This document shows positions 1 through 9,244 of a DNA stretch of 64,000 nt, piece after piece (positions within the stretch are counted from its first letter, which is position 1; every line of letters begins with the position of its first letter). Origin of the DNA: Alitta virens (Eukaryota; Annelida; Polychaeta; Phyllodocida; Nereididae); contig OW028580.1 of NCBI GenBank assembly GCA_932294295.1, forward strand, positions 32,992,136 through 33,056,135, written 5' to 3'. Both the position numbers and the translations under genes were made by a program. Under the pieces are notes generated by a model. The model ran no database searches and had not been told where the DNA came from. It was given only the letters and a program-made list of their open reading frames with translations.

Positions 1-2301
1 ATCATCTTCGCAATATGCTAGTATCTCCTTCTTAAAATCAAAGACCTTCCCCCTCTGCAGAGCATACCATTGCATGAAATCTTCACGAGCTTTGGCTTTC
101 ATTCTATTCACTCTGTAGCAGTAGGGGTGAGGCATGGGTCCTACATAGTTCCACATTTCCTTCTGATTAAAAAACACGGGAAATGTCCCCTTTTTAACCC
201 CCTGTAGGCCGAAGACCTTGGGCATCTGAGCAAGAGGGAATGTCAGAAAGTTGAGAGAGTCAATGATTCTAAACTTCCCCGCATCAATAGCTACAATTTT
301 ACTACCCCTGTAAATGACTTTGGGTAACTTAACCATTGTACTGAAGATATATTTTGCCATGAAGTACGCGTCATAGGCTTGGCCATTGTGAAAAATGAGC
401 GTGTATCCTTCGAATTCTCGTCTAAACAAGAATTTACAGAAGTCTGTGGCAGCATCATCGCCGAAAAACACTACTGCTCTCCTCCCACAGTCTACACCTT
501 GCATGCATACGTTTCTCTCTTCATCACCCCTCAACGCATTGTCAACGAGATCCGGTGTACATTTGTCACAAGCAGTACCGCAGTGAGAGCAGCGAGGGTT
601 GTCCCTGTAACTCACATCAATACAGTTGGTGCACTGCCAGTGCGCTACTAACAAGTTAGGCAAATGAAACTTCCCTGTGGGGTCTGCCTCGAAGTCAGCA
701 AAGACATACTTAGATGACATAACTTTAGGTTTTTGTTGTCGAATGTAACAGAAATGCACACCAGTCACTTGCTTTTTGCAAATCTTACACTCGCGTGTAC
801 CGCATTTATGCTCATTACCGGGCTTATAGAACACGCTACAGCCTTGACATCTGTGCGATTTCGAACAGGTGCCATTTTCCAAGTGGCGTCGATTACACTC
901 AACTGATCTCATAAAGCGGTTACATACTTTACAGCAGTGTTTCTCGATGTTAATCACTGGACAGGATTCACCTTTGCACGATGTGCACTGGTCGCAACCG
1001 GCGTGACCATACCTCTCGTCATAGGCCTTCAGACATTTTGAACAAAAAGCAGACTTTCCGAAGATGCAATGTACTTTAGTTATCGTATGAAAGTGTCCTA
1101 TGGCGTTCTCATTTAGTGGATCTCTCTGATACAGTAAATAAACCGTTCTCTGCCTGCTATCCTCGCCGACATAGAGAGGCTTAACACTGGAACCTCTACC
1201 AAAAACTACAACCCTCGTGTTAGCTGCTCTCTCGAAACACTGTATGTCGGTGAAAGCAGAGACATATTCAGGAGCAAATCCTGCCTCGGTGTGTAGTCTC
1301 TGAGCTTCAACAGTTTGGGCTCTTTTCTGTCCATGCTGCACCCTTTTGTACTCATTTAAGGCGCACAGGTGTAATTCCTCATCTGACTTCTGGATGGCAT
1401 CCAGATTAGCTTTCGCAACTCCTACAATTATAGCCCTAGCTAAACATAAGTTGTCTCTGTTTTTAATTTCGCATATACTTTTCATTCTTCTCAGATCTTC
1501 AATATAATTAACACCTCCACTCAGGCCTGCAGCAAGAGGGTTTCTGATGACCCCCACGTGAATTTCTAGTGGTTCGTCTAGATAAAGGTCTTCATCGGAT
1601 TGCAGCAGACTTTCCATGAGCTCAATGATTTTGAAAATGCTGAGCTGATGAAGAGGTATCAGACCTGTCGTGTGTGGACTATAAAATGCTTCATTCTGGA
1701 TGAAAAATCGAACAAGGTCCTGACCACTATAACTCTCAGTAAGACGCATAATAATCCTTTCTAGTACCCTCTCAAGGTCACCCATGATATCCTTGAGAGT
1801 CACACCTGCCCAATTTACATTGAAATGTACACTGTATACTGTTTCTCTAGCAGCCCCTCCATCAAACTCTATGTCTCTAACATTCCTGATGTCAATGTGT
1901 CTGTGGAAATTCACAGCATAATCAGGGCCATCAAAAATCATGTGAGGTTCAATGTCCTCCTCCTCCTCATCGTCATTCAGTTCTACAATAACATCCTCAT
2001 CAGCAACATCAGCAACATCACCATCATCATCATCATCATCACGCCTATTAGCGCCTTCGCCTATTATGTTCTGTTCATAGAGCATGTCTAAAAATAGCAT
2101 TTCCCTCTGTTTTTCTCTGGAGACATGAGGGACATTACCTTCTAGCCTATCTTCTTCTTCTTCTATAATTTTTTGTTCATAGAGCATGTCTAAAAATAAC
2201 ATTTCCCTTGGTTCTTCCTCTTCTTCTTCTTCGAGAACATGACTTTCTAAACAATCTCGGGGTATTATATTCCTCTCATACAGCATATCTAACAATAACA
2301 T
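1..2301 (-). CDS. polB: Protein-primed family B DNA polymerase, N-terminal half (Polinton), cut by window edge
   Basis: The frame is open from the left edge to a stop at 2467-2469; the first in-frame ATG is at 2301, leaving about 766 residues. Read 5' to 3': three copies of a 33-34 residue unit with the core REMLFLDMLYEQ (starting near 2301, 2202 and 2100), an acidic Asp/Glu spacer, a middle region, a Cys/His-rich cluster (about 1065-740), then the 3'-5' exonuclease: Exo I ADFEAD near residue 535, Exo II FHNGQAYDAYF near residue 635, and Exo III-like YCED at the very edge. The palm polymerase motifs must lie left of base 1. In Polintons this enzyme replicates the element by protein priming. 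No stop or frameshift is seen. The true start is uncertain: there is an acceptor-like TTTTTTATAG ending at 2378, and no GT donor on this strand between about 2401 and 2630. Confidence 0.93.
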   Translation of the reverse strand, partial: MLLLDMLYERNIIPRDCLESHVLEEEEEEEPREMLFLDMLYEQKIIEEEEDRLEGNVPHVSREKQREMLFLDMLYEQNIIGEGANRRDDDDDDGDVADVADEDVIVELNDDEEEEDIEPHMIFDGPDYAVNFHRHIDIRNVRDIEFDGGAARETVYSVHFNVNWAGVTLKDIMGDLERVLERIIMRLTESYSGQDLVRFFIQNEAFYSPHTTGLIPLHQLSIFKIIELMESLLQSDEDLYLDEPLEIHVGVIRNPLAAGLSGGVNYIEDLRRMKSICEIKNRDNLCLARAIIVGVAKANLDAIQKSDEELHLCALNEYKRVQHGQKRAQTVEAQRLHTEAGFAPEYVSAFTDIQCFERAANTRVVVFGRGSSVKPLYVGEDSRQRTVYLLYQRDPLNENAIGHFHTITKVHCIFGKSAFCSKCLKAYDERYGHAGCDQCTSCKGESCPVINIEKHCCKVCNRFMRSVECNRRHLENGTCSKSHRCQGCSVFYKPGNEHKCGTRECKICKKQVTGVHFCYIRQQKPKVMSSKYVFADFEADPTGKFHLPNLLVAHWQCTNCIDVSYRDNPRCSHCGTACDKCTPDLVDNALRGDEERNVCMQGVDCGRRAVVFFGDDAATDFCKFLFRREFEGYTLIFHNGQAYDAYFMAKYIFSTMVKLPKVIYRGSKIVAIDAGKFRIIDSLNFLTFPLAQMPKVFGLQGVKKGTFPVFFNQKEMWNYVGPMPHPYCYRVNRMKAKAREDFMQWYALQRGKVFDFKKEILAYCEDD

Positions 2302-2376
2302 TTCCCTTGGCTTTTCGTCAATGCAATGACCTTCTAGCCCCTGTTCGGTTGCTGTTGTTGTTGTTGTTTCATTTAG

Positions 2377-2430
2377 GCTATAAAAAATAATAATAATAAT
2401 AATAATAATAATGATAATAATAATAATAGG
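2377..2430. repeat. (AAT)n microsatellite upstream of polB
   Basis: An AAT run at about 2386-2428, interrupted once by GAT, lies directly upstream of the polB reading frame. On the minus strand it forms a pyrimidine-rich tract ending in TTTTTTATAG, which resembles a 3' splice site. Confidence 0.8.
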
Positions 2431-2512
2431 TAGAGATAAAATAAAATGTGAAAATTTCTTTTCATTTTATTTTTCTATTTTTTTATTTTTATGCATATGC
2501 GGCTCAAATGAT

Positions 2513-2520
2513 TTATATAT
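2513..2520 (-). promoter_or_regulatory. Possible TATA box for polB
   Basis: On the minus strand TATATAAA lies about 210 bases upstream of the first polB ATG, in the gap between polB and the spliced gene. The surroundings are very AT-rich, so a chance match is possible. Confidence 0.3.
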
Positions 2521-2601
2521 GGCCAAAAAAAAAAAGAAAAAGGCATATGAATGTTAAGAATTTTGAAGATCAAAATTAAAGTCATGATTTATAATATATG
2601 T

Positions 2602-2611
2602 ATTTATTTAT
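2602..2611 (-). terminator. Poly(A) signal of the spliced minus-strand gene
   Basis: Two overlapping AATAAA hexamers on the minus strand, about 90 bases after the stop codon at 2696-2698. The position fits the 3' end of the five-exon gene upstream. Confidence 0.5.
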
Positions 2612-2695
2612 TTAAAGTTATAAAAGCAGTATACATTTCTCCGGTGTTTTTGTACAGCAAATAAATGATGAAATTATAAATAAAAACAATACTGA

Positions 2696-4269
2696 CTAGG
2701 AGTCAGTCCATTCCTCCAAGTTCAGCTCATTCAACCACGAAAAGCTATCTTCTCCTCGCAGGTCAGCTTTTTCTTCTTCTTCTCTTTCTCGTTCCTCGTC
2801 CTCCTCCTCGTCCTCCTCCTCGTCCTCCTCCTCGTCCTCCTCCTCCTCTTCTTTTTTCTTCTCTAAATGGGTTGTCCTAACCGCAGGTACTCCACTGAAA
2901 TAAAAAAAATAAAATAAAAATATATTACTCGTTAATGGACAAGCTTTTTTTTTTCTTTTTTTTTTATAATACCCAAAAGTTGTCAAAAAACAAAAAAACA
3001 TAAATAAATAAAATAAATTAAATGTACCTATATCTTTCAGCACCATTTACACGTGCTGTATCGAGTAAAGGAACTGTAGAGACCCTAACGGGGTGTCCTG
3101 ATGTCCCGGCCACCTCTCCATCTTCAACAATACTGTAAATATAGTAAAAAAAGTTTTAAAAGAAAAAAATAAGCCAAAAATATATGCATATATACGCGTA
3201 AAGAAAGTACTGTAAACTATAGTACATGACGAAAAGGCTAACTTACCCATTCACAACTCTGTAACCGCGATGGTGTGGCACTGGAGTGTTAGGAGTCTCA
3301 TCGCCAGCATTAGAGAAATCGAGAGTCCTCTTGACTCTGGGTCGCTGCGGAGGAGTGGCAAAGTTTACATTTCGAGTTCTTCGGCTATGAAAAAACAATG
3401 CACAAACAAACAAAACTGTTATTAAATATAAAAATAGTTACAACCTTGACTGACCATTAAAAATAAATAATTATAGCCTGAGTACAAAAAATAAATAAAT
3501 AAATAAATAAAATAAATTTAAAATATAATTAAAATATACATATAAAATGTCAATAGATGCAGATTAGACATACCCAGCAGGTGTCCTGTACTCATCAACC
3601 TCCTTTTCCCATACTCTATCGCTCAGCTTCCCCTTTTTTAGGCGAGGTTCACCGTCCAGATCCACTTCTCCATTAAAACAAGCGATAAAACCTTCTAGCT
3701 TGATGACTCTCTTCCTGTGGTAAGTCAGATGCTGCTTAAATCTCTGCAAAAAATAAAATAAAATAAAAAACATGAACTGAATATACATGCGACGCGAATG
3801 AGGCAATATATTTATTAAGCTAGTTCATACCATTAGCATGTCAGATTCTGCCGAAAGGATGACCTCATCGGTCTCTTTCCATTCCATTTCCTCTTCCTCT
3901 TCCTCGCACTCTTTACTCTTCTTGATGTCAGCAGAACCACTATGTTGAGGTACTGAATTAGAAGACGAGCTAGGCGATGCTGGGCTGGGAGGTGGCGGAG
4001 GAGGTGGCGATGGGGGAGAGAGAGGTGATGACGAAGACTGCCGAGGCTGCGGTGACGGGGTTGACGAATGACTATGCACATTAGTGGAGATAGTCTTCCT
4101 GGGTGTTGATGCCATTATAGGTGTAGGGGCCTTGAATGAAGAGACTCTCGGTTCTTGGACGATTTCAATGGATTCCTCCTTTTGTGATGCAGACCTCAAG
4201 ACAGGCCCTTGAGGAGCATTGGCCAGTCTATTAAGCTGCCTTATTTCTCTCACTGTTTGTTTAGCTAGG
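2696..4269 (-). CDS. Five-exon Polinton-borne gene of unknown function
   Basis: Exons read from the minus strand: 4269-3831, 3743-3574, 3384-3247, 3132-3028 and 2894-2696 (stop). Every junction has GT...AG ends (donors GTATGA, GTATGT, GTAAGT, GTACAT) and the phases agree, giving a frame of about 350 codons. The start is unresolved: the first in-frame ATG is at 4115, while the frame extends back to an acceptor TTTTTAG at 4271-4270, so an upstream leader exon is possible. The protein has a Ser/Pro-rich N-terminus with a proline run, a Glu run, a basic segment (RFKQHLTYHRKR) and a highly acidic Glu/Asp tail. I recognise no family. It sits between polB and the packaging ATPase, so it probably belongs to the element; a nucleic-acid or chromatin role is only a guess from its charge. 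Confidence 0.72.
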
Positions 4270-4352
4270 CTAAAAAAAAAAAAAAAAATAATAATAATAA
4301 ATAAATAAATAAATTAAATAAAATAAAAAATGTGAAATATATATATATAAAC

Positions 4353-4422
<70 letters not shown>

Positions 4423-4587
4423 GGAGTACAGCAGTACAAGAGTACAAGAGTACAAGAGTACAAGAGTACAAGAGTACAAGAGTACAAGAGTGAGAGCTAG
4501 TGCAACAGGTGCTCACATCGACGAAGAGCCACCAGCCAGTAGGTTATAGTAGCGGCAGTCGACACAAAAATAAACAATAAAATTTTT

Positions 4588-4631
<44 letters not shown>

Positions 4632-4667
4632 GGATTTATTTACTTAATTATTTATTTATATCGATAA
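4270..4667. promoter_or_regulatory. Divergent intergenic region between the two gene blocks
   Basis: This AT-rich gap separates the leftward genes from the rightward block. It holds (AAT)n at about 4354-4420, seven or so copies of AGTACAAG at about 4427-4490, and a long (TA)n tract at about 4591-4625 just before the ATPase start. On the minus strand GAT followed by GTGAGC near 4510 could be a leader-exon donor. Promoters for both directions should lie here, but no single site is convincing. Confidence 0.5.
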
Positions 4668-5483
4668 ATGATGAACACCGAGAGCTCGGAGAATAGCCAC
4701 TTAGAGGCCACGAAAGAGGTGATGGTTATGGAGGAGGAGGAGGAGGAGGAGGAGGAGGAGGAGGAGGAGGAGGAGGAGGAGGAGGAAGATGTAGAGGAAA
4801 AAGAAGGAGAAGAACTCGAAAAAGAGAAGGATTCTCTTTTTCAATTTCATTCTCCCTCCTCGACAGTAATAGTGGGACCATCGATGGTCGGTAAGACGGT
4901 TTTGGCTCTGTCTATAGTGAAAAACTCGAAGCTCATGTACACTATACCACCGACAAAGATTCTGTACGCTTACGGAGTTTACCAGAAAAAATTCCGCGAC
5001 CTCGAAGATCTAGTACCCAACCTAACTCTTCATCACGGTTTACCTCCTAGGGATCTCATAGAAGAGTTGAAAAGCGAAGAGGGCAACAATCTGGTTATTC
5101 TGGACGATCTTATGGACGAAATATGCAAGTCCAGCGATATGTGCTCACTCTTTACTCGCGAAGTACACCACGGGCGCATCTCTGTAATAATGATATCTCA
5201 AAACGTCTATCATCAATCGCGCTATTCTCGGACGATCAGTCTCAATACTAGTTACTTGATATTGATGAAGACTTGTCGAGACCTACAGCAGATACACTTC
5301 CTTTCTCGTCAGATGTTCCCCGACACTCCTAAGAGACTAGTCGAGGCTCACGAAGACGCTACTAGACAGCCCCGAGGGTACTTAGTGGTGAACAACTTGA
5401 CTAGTTCGGGAGACGAGGACATCAGGCTGAGTACTTCTATCCTACCCGGAGAGACCCTGGTTTTGTATACCAGGAAACGATAA
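4668..5483 (+). CDS. ATP: FtsK/HerA-type DNA packaging ATPase (Polinton ATP)
   Basis: A 271-residue P-loop ATPase. Walker A is GPSMVGKT at residues 70-77, Walker B LVILDDLMDE at about 142-151, and a sensor-like strand ISVIMISQNVY with Gln near 178 follows, the order seen in the A32-like genome-packaging ATPases of Polintons and related double-jelly-roll viruses. Its role would be pumping element DNA into capsids. Unusually, the N-terminus carries a run of about 19 Glu encoded by a GAG/GAA microsatellite (about 4730-4790). The stop TAA shares its last A with the ATG of the next ORF (TAATG). Confidence 0.93.
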   Translation: MMNTESSENSHLEATKEVMVMEEEEEEEEEEEEEEEEEEEDVEEKEGEELEKEKDSLFQFHSPSSTVIVGPSMVGKTVLALSIVKNSKLMYTIPPTKILYAYGVYQKKFRDLEDLVPNLTLHHGLPPRDLIEELKSEEGNNLVILDDLMDEICKSSDMCSLFTREVHHGRISVIMISQNVYHQSRYSRTISLNTSYLILMKTCRDLQQIHFLSRQMFPDTPKRLVEAHEDATRQPRGYLVVNNLTSSGDEDIRLSTSILPGETLVLYTRKR

Positions 5484-5983
5484 TGTCCGACAGAGTGAAA
5501 AAGTGCATCGGGTTTCTAGACCTTCTGCTGAGCGCCTACAAGCTGACTCCTCGCTCCGCGCGCTCACTACTGAGAGAAGCGTCTAGGGACCAACTTCTAT
5601 GCTTAACCGAGGTGATCCTTAATACGCTAGAGGGGAACTTGACTGTATCTAACAGCCCTCGCTTAGAACTGGCTGAGTTCAAATTAATGCTGAGGAAAGT
5701 GGCCAAAATAGTCTCAGACTCCTCCTCCTCCTCCTCCTCCTCCTCTGCGTCTTCAGGCACCACCACCACCACCACCACCACCACCGCCTCCTCTAGGAAA
5801 CGGGGTGTCTCGACTAAAATTAAAAGATACTCCAACCGTAGGACCACCGTTGCCTCTAGAAAGCTGCTGAGAGACCTCTACGTAGCTCGATACAAGACAC
5901 TAATAGCTTTTCTGAGGCATTGCTTACCCGGTTTAAAAAGTCTACTGATAGAGGAGAAACATGACGCCGACTATGAAATTTAA
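5483..5983 (+). CDS. Small Polinton protein of unknown function (166 aa)
   Basis: It starts on the A of the preceding stop. The N-terminal two thirds is helical (LTPRSARSLLREASRDQL, then a segment with ILNTLEGNL), the middle has Ser and Thr runs from (TCC)n and (ACC)n microsatellites, and the C-terminus is basic and helical. The layout resembles a short uncharacterised protein that accompanies capsid genes in many Mavericks and adintoviruses, with the pattern R..LL..A....I......N.L.GN. That resemblance is from memory of the family and not tested. No enzymatic motif is visible. The final 23 bases overlap the next ORF in another frame. Confidence 0.75.
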   Translation: MSDRVKKCIGFLDLLLSAYKLTPRSARSLLREASRDQLLCLTEVILNTLEGNLTVSNSPRLELAEFKLMLRKVAKIVSDSSSSSSSSSASSGTTTTTTTTTASSRKRGVSTKIKRYSNRRTTVASRKLLRDLYVARYKTLIAFLRHCLPGLKSLLIEEKHDADYEI

Positions 5984-6752
5984 CCGAAAGGTTTACGTTA
6001 TTCCTCAGGAAAAATACGACGGTATGATGGAGAGGAACGAGAAAATCGCGACGGATGCGCAGGGGCGACGGGCCGCAACCGCTGCCATAGGCAGCGGCGC
6101 GGGCCCGTCGCCCCCTCTTCCACTGTCGGGTGAGGTACCGAAGGTCGCGGCTTCTAGTGCTGCAGAAGGGCACCTCGAGGAAGGGGGGCCGCCCGCTCGC
6201 CACTTAAATACAGCGACCAGCGGATCGTCGTCGTCATCGCCGCCGTCGACCGGAGGAGACCTACTGAAGGATATACGACATAAAATAGACGCCGAGTTAT
6301 CGGAAGAATGGCTGAGAAATAAAGCTATGAAGATCGCGTATTTATTACTCGCCGAGGACGCCGTCGACTATAAAAAGTATTACGTCGATCTGCTCTTGCA
6401 CACTCAGTCTAGCTCTTTTCCTCCGCCCTACAAGCACCACAAGTTGTACTGGCTGCTGCTGAGACGCGGAGTTCCTCTGAATTTAATTTCCAACGTTAAA
6501 TTACGGAGAATATTGCATTATATGAAGAACAAATATAGAGCCGAAGAGGAAGAAGAGGAAGAAGAGGAAGAAGAGGAAGAAGTTCGGAGGTCGTTGAAGA
6601 GGAAGAGGGTGAGGGAGAGCTATAGCACCAGGAAAAGGTTTGAGGAGTCCGAGACCGAAACGGAGACCTCCGAGGATATAGGAGGCGAAAAAGAAGCGCT
6701 AAAAAAATATAAGAGGACACCTAGACAGTGGATCAAGTTGACTACTAAATAA
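5961..6752 (+). CDS. Polinton protein of unknown function (263 aa)
   Basis: It begins 23 bases inside the previous ORF. A short ordered start (KVYVIPQEKYDGMMERNEK) is followed by an Ala/Gly/Ser/Pro-rich low-complexity stretch to about residue 100, then a helical domain of about 100 residues (from LLKDIRHKIDAELSEEWL to about residue 190), then a Glu run from a GAA/GAG repeat and a basic KRKR tail. Family unknown to me; ORFs with a similar VIP..KYD..M start occur beside integrase or capsid genes in other Mavericks, which I recall but cannot check. Only two bases separate it from the integrase ATG. Confidence 0.72.
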   Translation: MTPTMKFNRKVYVIPQEKYDGMMERNEKIATDAQGRRAATAAIGSGAGPSPPLPLSGEVPKVAASSAAEGHLEEGGPPARHLNTATSGSSSSSPPSTGGDLLKDIRHKIDAELSEEWLRNKAMKIAYLLLAEDAVDYKKYYVDLLLHTQSSSFPPPYKHHKLYWLLLRRGVPLNLISNVKLRRILHYMKNKYRAEEEEEEEEEEEEEVRRSLKRKRVRESYSTRKRFEESETETETSEDIGGEKEALKKYKRTPRQWIKLTTK

Positions 6753-6754
6753 TC

Positions 6755-7975
6755 ATGCCTCTACCCAAAGACATTGACGCTTATTTATCGCGCAGATTTT
6801 ACAATTATAAGTCACCCGGCGGCTTCACCAGTGCTGCCAAGTTATACGCGGTTATAAAGAGCGAAGGTCGATACGACATAAGCATGACTAGAATAGAAGA
6901 ATGGGCCGAGTCTCAGGACATTGTCACTTTACACAAGTCCTCCAGAGAAAAACCCTCAAAGTATAGAAGAGTCATAGCGCCCGGTATGAATCACATGTGG
7001 GACTGCGATCTTCTGGTATTGAATGGCGAAAGGTTCAAGAACGCTAATCGAGGGTTCGCCTACATCCTGGTGGCTATAGACGTCTTCTCTAGATACTGCA
7101 GACTCGGAGCGGTCAAGAGCAAAAGCGCCAGGCACATGAAAATAGCTTTCCAAGAAATATTCGCCGAAGCGGGAGACTCGGGGACACCGAAATTCATAAG
7201 GTCCGACAGGGGGACCGAATTCACAAATTCCCAGGTCAGGGATTTACTTAAAGACAAGGGAGTAAGACACGTCTTAAGCAATACAGAAACCAAGGCCAAC
7301 TACGCCGAAGCGGCTATTAAAGGGTTGAAAAAAAGGCTATTCCAATACTTCCAATACGCCAACGGCTACGGGTATCTAGAGGAAATAGGAGGAATTGCCG
7401 CCTCGTACAACGCCACTATTCACTCTAGTATAGGAGTGAGTCCTAAAAGTGTCGACCAGGAAAACGAGCAGGAAATATGGGACTACCAATACGTCACTCA
7501 GCGAAATAGCAAAGACTTGATCGGAGCGTTCAAGCTAGCCATTTCTACTTCTGGAAGCAAGAGACTACATCGATACAAATTCGCTATAAATCAGCGAGTG
7601 AGAGCGTCCTACAAGCGTAAAGGGAATTTTTTTCGTTCTTACGACGAGCAGTTTACAGGCGAAGTATTTACTGTCAGGAACAGGAAATTCTCTGACGGAG
7701 TTGCTATTTATTACCTGAAAGACTACGAGGGAGAAGACGTATCGGGGCCTTTCTACGCTAATGAACTGACGTCGGTGAAATTTGACCCCGACGCTTTCTT
7801 CAAGATCGAAAAAGTGATCAAGAAACGACTGAGGCGTGACGGAGTAGAAGAAAGTCTAGTTAAGTATCAGTCCTGGCCATCGAAATACAATCAGTGGCTA
7901 CTCAGCTCTAATATCAAGACGTTGAAGGCTAAGACTAAGACTAAGACTAAGACTAAGACTACGTCTAAGACTTAA
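6755..7975 (+). CDS. INT: Retrovirus-like integrase with C-terminal chromodomain-like module (Polinton INT)
   Basis: A 406-residue DDE integrase that would insert element DNA into the host chromosome. The catalytic triad is visible as D85 (MWDCDLL), D151 (IRSDRGTEF) and E185 (NYAEAAIKGLKK), with 33 residues between the last two. The N-terminal 70 residues form a helix-turn-helix-like region (GGFTSAAKLY, ISMTRIEEW) rather than a visible HHCC zinc finger. Near residues 355-390, LVKYQSWPSKYNQWL matches the chromodomain-like end typical of Polinton integrases. The tail is a KT repeat encoded by a hexanucleotide microsatellite. The frame is intact. Confidence 0.95.
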   Translation: MPLPKDIDAYLSRRFYNYKSPGGFTSAAKLYAVIKSEGRYDISMTRIEEWAESQDIVTLHKSSREKPSKYRRVIAPGMNHMWDCDLLVLNGERFKNANRGFAYILVAIDVFSRYCRLGAVKSKSARHMKIAFQEIFAEAGDSGTPKFIRSDRGTEFTNSQVRDLLKDKGVRHVLSNTETKANYAEAAIKGLKKRLFQYFQYANGYGYLEEIGGIAASYNATIHSSIGVSPKSVDQENEQEIWDYQYVTQRNSKDLIGAFKLAISTSGSKRLHRYKFAINQRVRASYKRKGNFFRSYDEQFTGEVFTVRNRKFSDGVAIYYLKDYEGEDVSGPFYANELTSVKFDPDAFFKIEKVIKKRLRRDGVEESLVKYQSWPSKYNQWLLSSNIKTLKAKTKTKTKTKTTSKT

Positions 7976-8012
7976 GACTTAAAACTTGAGACTTAAGACT
8001 TAAGACTAAGGC
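7926..8012 (+). repeat. AAGACT hexanucleotide repeat spanning the integrase stop
   Basis: Tandem AAGACT and AAGACTT units run from the integrase C-terminus through its stop codon into the gap before the penton gene. The repeat writes the terminal KT residues, so integrase tail length is set by repeat number. Confidence 0.8.
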
Positions 8013-8031
8013 GAGGACAGGAAAGACTGAA

Positions 8032-8493
8032 ATGTTTATTTATCTGGACAGCCACCAGTCGTTGGACATAAATCGGAATAACACAGCCGGTAAATTTACT
8101 GTGCAGCTACCGGAGTCATTCTCGAGGCCAGTCAACGCAACGTCCAGAGGCCAGTGGTACTTGGGGCTTGTCGAGATAGCTATACCTAGCGTGGGAGCGG
8201 GCGCTAATAAATGGGATGTGGTATACGTGGTGTGCCCCGAAGTAGAGGGAGTTACATTGGGCGACACGTACAGAGCGGTGCTGAGATCCATAGCTCTGGG
8301 TGAAATAAGACGCCATAACTATGTACGCTTTCAATCAGTACTCTACACGCCCCTGAGAGTGAAGGACGTGAGCCATATTTCCATAGAACTGCGAGATTCG
8401 AGCTGGAACGTTCTGCCAGAACTAGTAAGAGAAACTAGACATTCGACTAAGTGTACTTTAGAGCTAATATGGAAGCGAGATACAAATCGCTAG
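8032..8493 (+). CDS. Minor capsid (penton-like, single jelly roll) protein
   Basis: A 153-residue beta-rich protein. It opens with MFIYLDSHQSLD and then alternating strands such as GKFTVQLPESF and GQWYLGLVEIAIPS; that opening, with a YLDS-type strand, is characteristic of Polinton minor capsid (PX/penton) proteins that occupy capsid vertices. Its location between integrase and major capsid protein fits. The last 25 bases overlap the ATG-started basic protein that follows. The call rests on pattern and synteny, not on a computed fold. Confidence 0.82.
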   Translation: MFIYLDSHQSLDINRNNTAGKFTVQLPESFSRPVNATSRGQWYLGLVEIAIPSVGAGANKWDVVYVVCPEVEGVTLGDTYRAVLRSIALGEIRRHNYVRFQSVLYTPLRVKDVSHISIELRDSSWNVLPELVRETRHSTKCTLELIWKRDTNR

Positions 8494-8912
8494 CGGCTAT
8501 GGACCCCTTGCCCTGGATAGAACATTTTAAAAAAACTGCCGGAGCCACTACCATGCTGTCTACTCGCCCCCTACCGGTGGTGATCGAAAAAAGACGTGTA
8601 ACGGATGTCAATGGATCGAAAGTAAATGAGAGTTTACCCCTAACCATAGTGTCACCTGTTGGGCAGTCTAATGAAATGGCGGAGGCCGATTTGCGCATGG
8701 AAAATGATAAAAGGTCTGCAGAGCCACCGCGTGCCTCAGTTGTTAAGACCAACACGGCGAGTGCTCAGGTAAGCAGGAAAAGAAAGCAGAGACCTAGCGC
8801 TAGCACTAGCACTAGCACTGGCACTGGCAAAGCGACTGTTGGCGATAAAAAGAACAAGAAGAAAAAATTAACTAAAACCAAGGATATTTTCAGTCAACAT
8901 GGCCTCGGGTGA
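8469..8912 (+). CDS. Small basic virion-associated protein, function unknown
   Basis: About 147 residues from ATG 8469 (the frame opens upstream only with a GTG). An N-terminal ordered part (DPLPWIEHFKKTAG) is followed by a tail rich in Lys, Arg, Ser and Thr, including an ST/GT repeat and KKNKKKKLTKTK. Both ends overlap neighbours: 25 bases with the penton gene and 14 with the major capsid gene. Placement and charge suggest a capsid-internal, DNA-condensing or membrane-active role as for adenovirus core proteins, but this is inference. Confidence 0.68.
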   Translation: MEARYKSLAAMDPLPWIEHFKKTAGATTMLSTRPLPVVIEKRRVTDVNGSKVNESLPLTIVSPVGQSNEMAEADLRMENDKRSAEPPRASVVKTNTASAQVSRKRKQRPSASTSTSTGTGKATVGDKKNKKKKLTKTKDIFSQHGLG

Positions 8913-9179
8913 AAAGGTTCTGCAATCGATAGAACTAGCCTATGATGACACTCTTAATTTGTTCAACCTTCCTCTGAGCAACCTGGGAGTGACGAACGTG
9001 AAGTATTTAACTCATAAACCTATCAACCAATTTACGTCTGAGGGGGATGTGAAATTTCATGTACCGGGTGCGGGTACAGCTTACATAGACATGTCCAGTG
9101 TCTATCTAAAGACAAGGGTGAGGATAGTCACCGAGGACGGCTCTCCCATTAATGAAAAGACTAAAAAGAAGAATAAAGG

Positions 9180-9244
<65 letters not shown>

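Noticed and set aside
379..2390. Plus-strand ORFs at 379-651, 1825-2091 and 2208-2390
   Set aside because: They lie antisense to the continuous polB frame, which carries the conserved exonuclease motifs.
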